Shown here piece by piece: positions 6,149-11,998 of a DNA stretch of 11,998 nucleotides (the stretch's first letter is position 1; each line of letters starts with the position of its first letter). Below the pieces are notes generated by a model. It was given only the letters and a program-made list of their open reading frames with translations. It ran no database searches and was not told where the DNA came from. Source of the stretch: Candidatus Zixiibacteriota bacterium (lineage in GTDB: Bacteria > Zixibacteria > MSB-5A5 > GN15 > PGXB01); the NCBI GenBank assembly GCA_900498245.1, contig LS998015.1, positions 395,560-407,557 on the forward strand. The letters are read 5' to 3'. A program made the position numbers and the translations under genes.

Positions 6149-7477
6149 ATGATTCCGTTGAGCCGCAGGAACCTGGCCGTTATAATTTTCACGCTGCTTC
6201 TGATCGGGTTTGTCAATATCGCCTGGTGGATCTTTTATGGTCGGACCGAACGGAACTATGAGGCGCAACTATCGCGGCGGCTGACATCTCTGGCCCAACT
6301 GGGAGCCGATCAATTTTCCGGCAGTCTTGTGCAAGGATTGGTCTGCGGCGACCTTCGCGCCTATGAAAGAACGCTCGATTTGATCGACCACATTCGGGAT
6401 GCCGATTCTTTGTCGGAAGTATTCGTAATCGATTTGAAGGGACGGTATCTGGCGACGACATTGCCGAATTCCGATTCCGTATATTATCTGGGATCCTTAA
6501 ACCGCATATATATCGACTCGGCCTTCCTGGAAATATCGGGCCGTCCGGTCGTTACCGCAAGCTACCGGGCGGGCGATATTTTTCTAAAGTCGGCTTTCGT
6601 GCCGCTACCGGATACCGCCGGCACGAATGCGGCCCTGCTCGGTCTGGAGGCCGATATTGACTATACCGACGAATTACATCAATTGAAACGGAATCTCTAT
6701 ATCTCTTCGGCTCTTTCCGCGGGCGGCGGGCTGCTCTTCGGCCTGTTTTTCTTTTTTGTTCAGCGACGGATTAATGCTTCGGAGAAAGCCCTATTTCTTT
6801 CCCAGGCGCAGGCCAATCTGGGGCGGATGGTGGCGGTGGTTTCTCATGAGATTAAAAATCCCCTGATGATAATCCGGGCCTCGGCGGAGAGATTGAAGAA
6901 GGGGAACGGCGCCCCGGAAGCGGCTTTTATTCTCGAGGAAACCGATCGGCTCAATAATATCCTGACCGGGTATCTGGATTTTGCCTCCGGCAAGAAAAAC
7001 ATCAGGATTGAAAAAATCGCCATGTCGGCTTTGCTTTCAAAAATAGTCGAGCAATTCGGTCATCGCCTCAAATCGCAAGGTGTAAATTTGTTGATGGGAG
7101 ACACAAAAGAAGATATTTTTGTCATGGCGGATGCGGTGGCTCTGAGGCAGGTCATAATCAACCTGGTGCTGAACGGGGCGGAAGCGGTGAAAAACAAGGA
7201 GAATGGACTGATTCATATCGAGAGTTCGGCGAGAGAGAAGCGGGGCATTGTCGAAGTCACCGATAACGGAAGCGGCATCGATCCCGGAACGATGAAGGAT
7301 ATTTTCGAGCCGTTTTTTACGACCCGGACCAGCGGCTCAGGGCTGGGATTGTATTTATCGAAGCAATTGATTACCGCCATGCGGGGTGAGATTTCAGTGC
7401 GGAGCAAATCGGGCGGACCAACGGTTTTCATGATTGCCCTGCCACTGGCCGATGAGAATAGTAAGAGGGAGCAGTAA
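6149..7477 (+). CDS. Membrane sensor histidine kinase (NtrB-like, partner of the downstream sigma-54 activator)
   Basis: The 442-residue kinase has one membrane segment at about 9-29, an extracytoplasmic sensor at about 31-182 and a second membrane segment at about 184-204 (SALSAGGGLLFGLFFFFV). The sensor has a PAS/Cache-like run, VFVIDLKGRYLATT (91-104). I see no HAMP or PAS domain before the dimerisation helix. The phosphoacceptor is H233 in VVSHEIKNPLM. The ATP-binding domain has the N box around N338 and N342 (INLVLNGAEAV), G1 DNGSGID (372-378), F box FEPFF (386-390) and G2 GSGLGL (396-401). The stop TAA overlaps the next gene's ATG (TAATG), so kinase and regulator are translationally coupled and almost surely a cognate pair. 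The start ATG has no clear ribosome site. A TTGACT at 6114-6119 may be a -35 box, but no good -10 follows. The signal sensed is unknown. Confidence 0.93.
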   Translation: MIPLSRRNLAVIIFTLLLIGFVNIAWWIFYGRTERNYEAQLSRRLTSLAQLGADQFSGSLVQGLVCGDLRAYERTLDLIDHIRDADSLSEVFVIDLKGRYLATTLPNSDSVYYLGSLNRIYIDSAFLEISGRPVVTASYRAGDIFLKSAFVPLPDTAGTNAALLGLEADIDYTDELHQLKRNLYISSALSAGGGLLFGLFFFFVQRRINASEKALFLSQAQANLGRMVAVVSHEIKNPLMIIRASAERLKKGNGAPEAAFILEETDRLNNILTGYLDFASGKKNIRIEKIAMSALLSKIVEQFGHRLKSQGVNLLMGDTKEDIFVMADAVALRQVIINLVLNGAEAVKNKENGLIHIESSAREKRGIVEVTDNGSGIDPGTMKDIFEPFFTTRTSGSGLGLYLSKQLITAMRGEISVRSKSGGPTVFMIALPLADENSKREQ

Positions 7478-8811
7478 TGAGCCGTATTCTTGTCATAGAC
7501 GATGAACCAAAAATGACCTATCTGGTGGGAGATGCCCTCAGGGAGGCCGGATTCGATGTGACGACAATTAATAATTCCGGGGAGGCAATCCGCTTGATGG
7601 AAGGGCATTCCTTCGATATTATAGTTTCTGACCTGGCGATGCCGGAAATTTCCGGACTGGAAATTCTGGAAAAGGCCCGACAGAAGGGGGATGTGGAAGT
7701 AATTCTCATGACGGCATATGGGACGGTCGAAACCGCGGTCGCGGCCATGAAAGCGGGGGCGGCCGATTATATTATTAAGCCGTTTCCGATGGATGAATTG
7801 GTGCTTCTCTGCAGGAATCTGTCCGAGCGGCAGAAATTGACGGCCCTTTCGACGCTTCTAACCAAAGAGATCAAGGATATTTCGTACGACAAATTCATCG
7901 GGCGTTCTCCGGCCGCACATGATATGCTCGATTTGATTGCCAAGGTGGCGGTCACCGACACGACGGTCCTTCTGACGGGAAAATCGGGGACCGGCAAGGA
8001 ACTGGCGGCGCATCTGGTTCACGAAAACTCCCCGCGGAAGGATAAGCCGTTCATTCCGGTCAACTGCGCCGCTCTCACGGAGACCCTTCTGGAATCGGAA
8101 CTGTTCGGACACGAAAAGGGGGCTTTCACCGGAGCGGTCGCCCGCAAGCGGGGACGATTCGAACTGGCCGACGGGGGGACGATCTTTCTGGATGAAATCG
8201 GGGAAACATCGCCGGCCCTTCAGGCGAAACTTCTTCGGGTTCTGGAGGAACGTCAGTTCGTCCGGGTCGGGGGGGTAGATAATGTCAAGACCGATGTCCG
8301 CGTGATTGCGGCCACGAACAAGAACCTCAAAGAGGAAATAGCCAAAGGAAAGTTCCGGGAAGATTTGTACTATCGGCTGAATGTCTTTCCGATTCAGGTC
8401 CCGTCGCTGGCGGAACGGCGGGATGATATCGCGCTGCTGGCCGAATATTTTCTTTCGAAGAAGCAATATCGCCACGGACATCTTTCCTCGGAGATTGTCA
8501 ATATTTTGAAGTCATATCAATGGCCCGGCAATATTCGGGAACTTAAGAATATTCTGGAGCGGGCCATGATTCTGGCGGCGGGGGAACCCCTGGAGATGGA
8601 GCATATCGGGATAGATGACGAGACCGAGACGGCGCCTCTGGAAATGGAAAAGCCGGGGGATTTACCGGCGAGCGGTCTGGAGACGGCGGAAAAAGAGATG
8701 ATAGAGAAGGCCCTCAAGAATTCGGGCGGAAACAAGACCGAGGCCGCCAAGATGCTTAAAATAACTCGGCGGCGGCTTTACTCGAGGATGAAATTTCATG
8801 GTATCAGGTGA
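7477..8811 (+). CDS. NtrC-family sigma-54-dependent response regulator
   Basis: This 444-residue protein has the three standard parts of a bacterial enhancer-binding protein. The receiver (1-~120) has acidic D8-D9, phosphoacceptor D52 (VSDLAMPE), T79 and K101, all intact. The AAA+ domain (~140-370) has Walker A GKSGTGKE (168-175), the sigma-54-contacting GAFTGA loop complete at 215-220, Walker B GGTIFLDE (233-240), the RVIAATN sensor region and the RLNVFPIQVPSL stretch. The C-terminal Fis-type helix-turn-helix is at about 404-444 (NKTEAAKMLKITRRRLYSRM). It should bind enhancer DNA and use ATP to open sigma-54 promoters once phosphorylated by the kinase encoded just upstream. GGGAG seven bases before the ATG is its ribosome site. 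Its targets are not shown directly; a palindrome 12 bases after its stop is a candidate binding site. Confidence 0.95.
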   Translation: MSRILVIDDEPKMTYLVGDALREAGFDVTTINNSGEAIRLMEGHSFDIIVSDLAMPEISGLEILEKARQKGDVEVILMTAYGTVETAVAAMKAGAADYIIKPFPMDELVLLCRNLSERQKLTALSTLLTKEIKDISYDKFIGRSPAAHDMLDLIAKVAVTDTTVLLTGKSGTGKELAAHLVHENSPRKDKPFIPVNCAALTETLLESELFGHEKGAFTGAVARKRGRFELADGGTIFLDEIGETSPALQAKLLRVLEERQFVRVGGVDNVKTDVRVIAATNKNLKEEIAKGKFREDLYYRLNVFPIQVPSLAERRDDIALLAEYFLSKKQYRHGHLSSEIVNILKSYQWPGNIRELKNILERAMILAAGEPLEMEHIGIDDETETAPLEMEKPGDLPASGLETAEKEMIEKALKNSGGNKTEAAKMLKITRRRLYSRMKFHGIR

Positions 8812-8822
8812 ACGCCGTTGTT

Positions 8823-8846
8823 CATTTGTACCTGATGGTACGAATG
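8823..8846 (+). promoter_or_regulatory. Long inverted repeat, candidate enhancer site or terminator hairpin
   Basis: CATTTGTACC (8823-8832), TGAT, GGTACGAATG (8837-8846): ten paired positions, one of them a G-T mismatch as DNA or a G-U pair as RNA. No T run follows, so it is a poor terminator. The 4-base centre and the location about 100 bases before the next gene's promoter suit an enhancer site for the sigma-54 activator encoded just upstream. That role is inferred. Confidence 0.5.
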
Positions 8847-8874
8847 GCTCTTCATCGCGACGTATTAATCGGTC

Positions 8875-8909
8875 GAATGTGTTGACATTCAATCGGTTGC
8901 GATTATGGT
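8875..8909 (+). promoter_or_regulatory. Predicted promoter with operator-like palindrome over the -35 box
   Basis: TTGACA at 8882-8887, 16 bases, then TATGGT at 8904-8909 (4 of 6). The -35 lies inside a perfect inverted repeat GAATGT-GTTG-ACATTC (8875-8890), so a dimeric regulator bound there would block or modify initiation. The leader to the ATG at 8961 is about 45 bases, with a good ribosome site AAGGAG. Confidence 0.5.
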
Positions 8910-8960
8910 CGGTTCGGCACAGTATTTGAGATATATTTCTCCTGTAATAAGGAGACGAAT

Positions 8961-10034
8961 ATGAGAAGATATAATTTTGTCATAATTGCTATATTGGCTT
9001 TGATGCTTTTGCCGCTCGCGGCACGATCGCAAATGGGAAGCGGGAGGTTCGATGCGGAATTTTCCAGAACGGCCGAGATACTTGAGCGGGCGCAATCGGT
9101 GGTCGGCGACGCCAAGGCGGGGAGTATGGCGGACGAATTTCGGGGGGTCGTTCTGAAGGCGTCATCACTATTGGATCTGGCCGTGAATCTTCAGGGCGAA
9201 GCAATGGGGATGGGGCGAAACGGCCGGTATCTGGAAGGAATAGGCACGACCATGAAGGCGCGCGAAAGAGCTTTTGAAGCCATAAATTTAATTCGAAAAA
9301 GCAGCGCCAAATTGGCCAATCCGGCGGATGAAAATGATAATCTGGTCCTGCGGCAGTTGGAGCGGACCGATGATCTGATAATCAGGGTTCAAGACCAAAT
9401 GACGGCCGGATCACAGGCGCTTCTGGAATCGCTTTTCAACTCGGCCCAGGACGCTCAGCGGCAGGCGTGGGAGTTTTACCATAATGGGCAGTATCGTCCC
9501 GCGCTGAAACTTTCCCGGCAGGCGGAGCGGACCCTGCTGAGAATCGGGACGCGGGCCGAAAACGGTGCCGGTTCCGGGGCGCAGGTAGAAAACCGGATCC
9601 AGCAGACCGAGCAGAGGTTGGAACAGGTCGCCGCCATGGCGCAGAACTGCAATAAAAGCGAGGCTTCGGACCTCTATAAGAAAGCGATGAATAAGATTGC
9701 CGAAGCCAGACAGGAAGCGAACCGCGGCGATCTTAGCCGGGCCGAAAGCGGACTGGCTCAGGTGCAGGCGATGATCCAGAAAATTCTGGCTCTCTGTTCC
9801 GATGGAGAATCTTTGAATCGGGCCATTACGCAGGTCCGGGCCGAGATAGAGCGGGTCAGCGCCGATATCCGGAAAAGCGGCAATCAGGAAGCGATTTCTC
9901 TTATGGAAGCCGCCCGGGAGCATCTCGGGGAAGCGGAGACGCTCTGCGCCAAAGGGGATACGGATAATTGCGCCGCCAATATCAAGGCAGCCCAGATGAA
10001 TATTCGCAAGGCGGAACGGCTGGCGGGAATTTAG
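8961..10034 (+). CDS. Exported all-helical repeat protein of unknown function
   Basis: I do not recognise a named family. The 357-residue product has a signal peptide (hydrophobic 7-20, likely cut after ARS at 21-23), and the rest is predicted to be helical, rich in Ala, Glu, Gln and Arg. Four helical-hairpin units resembling degenerate TPRs can be seen at about 59-114, 152-195, 234-278 and 308-355. Each has a first helix, a short turn with Gly and often Tyr or Asp (GRY at 88-90, GQY at 176-178, GDL at 256-258, GDT at 332-334) and a second helix with regularly spaced Ala. Four cysteines (230, 279, 329, 337) lie only in the last two units and could form disulfides in an oxidising compartment. 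GGAG six bases upstream supports the start. The next gene begins four bases after this stop and encodes a beta-barrel, so a periplasmic role in an envelope complex is plausible. Confidence 0.82.
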   Translation: MRRYNFVIIAILALMLLPLAARSQMGSGRFDAEFSRTAEILERAQSVVGDAKAGSMADEFRGVVLKASSLLDLAVNLQGEAMGMGRNGRYLEGIGTTMKARERAFEAINLIRKSSAKLANPADENDNLVLRQLERTDDLIIRVQDQMTAGSQALLESLFNSAQDAQRQAWEFYHNGQYRPALKLSRQAERTLLRIGTRAENGAGSGAQVENRIQQTEQRLEQVAAMAQNCNKSEASDLYKKAMNKIAEARQEANRGDLSRAESGLAQVQAMIQKILALCSDGESLNRAITQVRAEIERVSADIRKSGNQEAISLMEAAREHLGEAETLCAKGDTDNCAANIKAAQMNIRKAERLAGI

Positions 10035-10037
10035 CAC

Positions 10038-11315
10038 TTGAGAGATAAACGGAAATTATTTGTTCTTTCAATATTTCTGTTATTCCATTTATATTCGCCG
10101 GCGGGGGCCTCGGATAATAAGACCGGCTTTCAGATTCTCACGGGGATCGGCTATGATTTCGTCTCGCAACGATATTTTATAGATTCGGTGGGCGTATCCG
10201 GCCCGGACTCGATTCTCAACTCGACGCTTCTCAAAAAAGACTATCTCGATGACAAAAAGGGCCTTCTCTATTTGCGGTATGACCCTCGTAAGAACGGCCG
10301 GGCCTTCTTTGAAGCGGGATGGGAGCAGACCCCGGAAATATACCGGGCCCTCGGCAATGGCCGGTTGGTGACGGAGAAAGGGGCCGACCGCATGGAACTG
10401 GATGGCCGGTTCGAAATAAAAAAGCGTTTCAAGGGGACCGAAGAAGTGGGGGAGGGACTCGGAATTGCCAATGCCCGAATCGGGTATATCAGGCGGTTGA
10501 ATGACATTCTCAGGGGCAAAATCAGAATTTACGGGGAAACGGTTCATTTCGACTCGACCGGGTATGCCATATTCGATTACCGGCGATATGGCGGCGAAAT
10601 CGGCATTGATGCCCTGACAAGGGATTTTAATAATATATATATGACCGTCGGCGGCGAGCGACGAGAAGTCCCCGATTCGACGGCTTTGGGATATTGGCTG
10701 GGACGGGGGATCGTTGGCTTCATGGGGGGACTGGGACAAGGTCAACTGATGGCCGAATTTGGATTGGAGTCAAGGAAATATCCGCAGGCAAACAGCGCCT
10801 CCGATTATCTTCTATATTCCCTATACTCCGAGGGGAAAATCTATTTGGGCAAGAAAGATTTTTTGAGACCGCGACTGGATCTGGAATATTTTAATTATCG
10901 CGGAGATCAGGCGATAAATGATGACTATCTGCTGGGCCGGGGAGCCCTGACAGCTGGTCCGGAGTTTGAAAAGGCGACTCTTGGAGTCGGACCGGCGGTG
11001 GAAATCTTGTGGATAAACTCTGAATTTCATACGGATAACTACCTTGAATATGGTCTGGAGGCCAATTTTGACTATTATTTGGGGAATAAGGCATTGGTTT
11101 TGTTGAGTAATCAGTTTGGATATCGGAATTATTCCGACAGCGGCTCGTTTTATAGCGATTTCAATTTTGTTCGCTTTAACTTGATCGGCAATGTCAAATT
11201 CTGGCGCGCCCTGACCTTCGATTTGCTGCTTTCGGCGGAGCGAGAGTGGCACAAGGTCGAGAGCGACAACACGACTTTATATCTTCTTTCAACCAACCTT
11301 ATATATACTTTCTGA
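10038..11315 (+). CDS. Predicted outer-membrane beta-barrel protein (TTG start)
   Basis: The 425-residue protein has a signal peptide: MRDKRK, a hydrophobic run 7-18, and a likely cut after PAGA at 24. After it come many alternating hydrophobic/polar strands rich in Tyr, Gly and Phe (for example DLLLSAEREWH and NFDYYLGNKALVLLS). The C-terminal STNLIYTF, with a terminal Phe, is the usual sorting signal of outer-membrane barrels, so the cell is diderm. I cannot assign a family or substrate. The start is TTG at 10038; no in-frame ATG occurs before the mature domain, and TTG is the only nearby choice that gives a proper signal peptide. No strong ribosome site precedes it. With three bases between the previous stop and this TTG, translation is probably coupled to the helical-repeat gene. 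No convincing terminator follows within about 45 bases. Confidence 0.85.
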   Translation: MRDKRKLFVLSIFLLFHLYSPAGASDNKTGFQILTGIGYDFVSQRYFIDSVGVSGPDSILNSTLLKKDYLDDKKGLLYLRYDPRKNGRAFFEAGWEQTPEIYRALGNGRLVTEKGADRMELDGRFEIKKRFKGTEEVGEGLGIANARIGYIRRLNDILRGKIRIYGETVHFDSTGYAIFDYRRYGGEIGIDALTRDFNNIYMTVGGERREVPDSTALGYWLGRGIVGFMGGLGQGQLMAEFGLESRKYPQANSASDYLLYSLYSEGKIYLGKKDFLRPRLDLEYFNYRGDQAINDDYLLGRGALTAGPEFEKATLGVGPAVEILWINSEFHTDNYLEYGLEANFDYYLGNKALVLLSNQFGYRNYSDSGSFYSDFNFVRFNLIGNVKFWRALTFDLLLSAEREWHKVESDNTTLYLLSTNLIYTF

Positions 11316-11359
11316 CCAGTTTAAAAGGGTCCTGGAACGGTCCGCACACAAGGAGTATA

Positions 11360-11377
11360 TTGTGAATTTATTCACAT
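11360..11377 (+). promoter_or_regulatory. Rex operator, site 1 of the distal array
   Basis: TTGTGAATTTATTCACAT matches TTGTGAA-N4-TTCACAA in 17 of 18 positions counting the free centre. It shares both half-sites, including the changed last base, with the operator at rex. Confidence 0.85.
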
Positions 11378-11426
11378 TTAACCGACTGTGGGGCGGGTTC
11401 CTGAGGGGAGTGACGAAAGGCAGTTA

Positions 11427-11444
11427 TTGTGACATATTTCACAA
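11427..11444 (+). promoter_or_regulatory. Rex operator, site 2 of the distal array
   Basis: TTGTGACATATTTCACAA has a perfect TTGTGA/TCACAA palindrome with a 6-base centre. It starts 67 bases after site 1. Confidence 0.88.
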
Positions 11445-11491
11445 GGAATTCTCGGCGACCTGGAATTGCCATGTCTAAAGACCTTTCTCTC

Positions 11492-11509
11492 TTGTTCCTT
11501 TTTTCACAA
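11492..11509 (+). promoter_or_regulatory. Degenerate Rex-like site (site 3 of the array)
   Basis: TTGTTCCTTTTTTCACAA has a perfect right half (TTCACAA) and a left half with only TTGT conserved. Alone it would be unconvincing. Its start is 65 bases after site 2 and 67 before site 4, exactly the slot the spacing predicts. Confidence 0.45.
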
Positions 11510-11533
11510 TTTTTTTGATTTGGGGTGGTTATT

Positions 11534-11554
11534 GGGGGTGGGGTAGGGTTGGGG
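11534..11554 (+). other. Strong G-quadruplex motif
   Basis: The run is G5-T-G4-TA-G3-TT-G4, four G-tracts with loops of 1, 2 and 2 bases, which is a canonical and very stable quadruplex pattern. Another G4 tract lies at 11522-11525. It ends four bases before Rex site 4. Confidence 0.8.
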
Positions 11555-11558
11555 TAGA

Positions 11559-11576
11559 TTGTGACATGATTCACAA
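11559..11576 (+). promoter_or_regulatory. Rex operator, site 4 of the distal array
   Basis: TTGTGACATGATTCACAA is a perfect TTGTGA/TCACAA palindrome, and with flanks it extends to GATTGTGA...TCACAATC. It is the best match in the window and starts 132 bases after site 2. Confidence 0.9.
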
Positions 11577-11826
11577 TCTGGCCGGTTGTGGTGGTGCTTT
11601 TGGAGGGTGGTTATGGAGGTGATCCGGGGGGTTGGTTTGGTTCTTTGGCGGCTGTTGAATTGGGGTCATGAGGTCGGCTGGGGTATTGATATTGGACGGC
11701 CGGATCTGGTTTTGGGGATGTTGGAAGGGATCTGAAGCCGGTATTCTGGGATTGGTTTGGAGGAGGAATTGGGCCTTTATTTGTTACTAACAGGGGTAGT
11801 ATTTTATCTTTTTTAGCATAATTTGC

Positions 11827-11854
11827 TTGACAATTGTTGGTTTGGGGTTATTTT
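11827..11854 (+). promoter_or_regulatory. Predicted promoter for a gene beyond the right edge
   Basis: TTGACA at 11827-11832, 16 bases, then TATTTT at 11849-11854 (4 of 6). The surrounding GCTTGACAATTGTTG (11825-11839) matches the rex promoter in 14 of 15 bases. Transcription would start near 11861. Confidence 0.45.
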
Positions 11855-11915
11855 GGTGATGTCCAGGGAATAGTTGTGTTGAAGAAGCACTTCTGTTAAG
11901 ATTCTGACGCACCTT

Positions 11916-11946
11916 TTGCAATATCAAGGAAGACTTGGTATTGTGA
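11916..11946 (+). other. Leader hairpin
   Basis: CAATATCAAG (11919-11928), loop GAAGA, CTTGGTATTG (11934-11943) pair over ten positions with one G-U. Further G-U and A-U pairs could extend the stem to 13. No T run follows, so it is an RNA structure of the predicted leader rather than a terminator. Confidence 0.5.
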
Positions 11947-11998
11947 GATAGAAAAAGCTCTTATTGATCGACCTTCCGAAAGTTCTTGGTGGTTCTTA

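Larger units (their letters stand above)
11316..11998. other. 683-base region without a convincing gene; Rex-operator regulatory region
   Basis: No good coding frame is seen. The left 260 bases hold four evenly spaced Rex-type sites and a G-quadruplex motif; the right part holds a promoter and a leader hairpin, all listed separately. From about 11508 to 11780 the plus strand is strikingly rich in G and T: bases 11508-11564 contain no C at all. A 40-codon frame from ATG 11613 to TGA 11735 with GGAGG six bases upstream is present, but its composition follows the GT-rich DNA and I do not call it a gene. The region probably controls a gene starting beyond 11998. Confidence 0.7.

Noticed and set aside
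7858-8481. 207-aa minus-strand frame
   Set aside because: Antisense to the AAA+ domain of the NtrC-type regulator, where codon periodicity produces a long shadow.
8915-8930. Sigma-54 promoter called as a feature
   Set aside because: The -12 element is GA, not the essential GC, so it is reported only as a hypothesis.
9411-10037. 208-aa minus-strand frame
   Set aside because: Antisense shadow of the helical-repeat gene, whose signal peptide and ribosome site make it the real one.
10089-10745. 218-aa minus-strand frame
   Set aside because: Antisense shadow of the beta-barrel gene; no domain recognised.
11368-11574. 68-aa minus-strand frame
   Set aside because: It is translated from the GT-biased region and two Rex palindromes, is Pro/Asn/Thr low complexity, and has no supported start.
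11360-11576. Regularly spaced 18-base repeats read as a CRISPR-like array
   Set aside because: The repeats are short, imperfect palindromes fitting the Rex consensus also found at rex; only three or four units, with ~48-base spacers and no cas genes in view.
11840-11998. Start of an rRNA operon or known riboswitch at the right edge
   Set aside because: No conserved rRNA, tRNA or riboswitch core is recognisable in the visible bases.

Overview
The window looks like a bacterial chromosome segment of moderate GC content with dense, short-spaced genes. The cell is probably a diderm. A signal-peptide protein at 10038-11315 reads as an outer-membrane beta-barrel ending in an aromatic residue, and several products carry signal peptides. 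Rex (an NADH/NAD+ sensor) and two ferritin-like diiron proteins fit an anaerobic or facultative life. A sigma-54 activator shows that sigma-54 regulation exists. The mix (DivIVA in a diderm, Rex, sigma-54 two-component system, exported ankyrin protein) would fit an FCB-type or candidate phylum such as Zixibacteria, but that placement is a guess.

Layout. On the minus strand at the left edge, yggS (105-803) is followed by the first 26 codons of divIVA (1-80), a cell-division/growth-site pair. Divergent from them is a two-gene iron/oxidative-stress operon: a 68-aa half-ferritin and a 160-aa full ferritin-like protein, with a clear promoter upstream and a textbook terminator at 1708-1732. Then come alanine racemase (alr) and rex, rex having its own Rex operator between promoter and start codon. 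After two hairpins there is a monocistronic exported fusion of ankyrin repeats to a metallo-beta-lactamase domain. Next is a membrane histidine kinase overlapping an NtrC-type sigma-54 activator. Downstream lies a two-gene envelope operon: an exported helical-repeat protein and an outer-membrane beta-barrel with a TTG start.

The last ~680 bases (11316-11998) hold no convincing gene but a remarkable regulatory region. It has three strong Rex palindromes (TTGTGA-N6-TCACAA type) and a degenerate fourth, with start-to-start distances of 67, 65 and 67 bp. A very strong G-quadruplex motif abuts the last site. Further on are a promoter whose -35 region nearly copies that of rex, and a long-stem hairpin in the predicted leader. 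The gene controlled lies beyond the right edge and is probably a major Rex target.

Working together: Rex links redox state to its own gene and to the off-window target. The kinase/activator pair may control the envelope operon next to it, which is preceded by two palindromes, one about 100 bp upstream and one covering the -35 box. The ferritin pair and YggS/DivIVA are separate housekeeping units.
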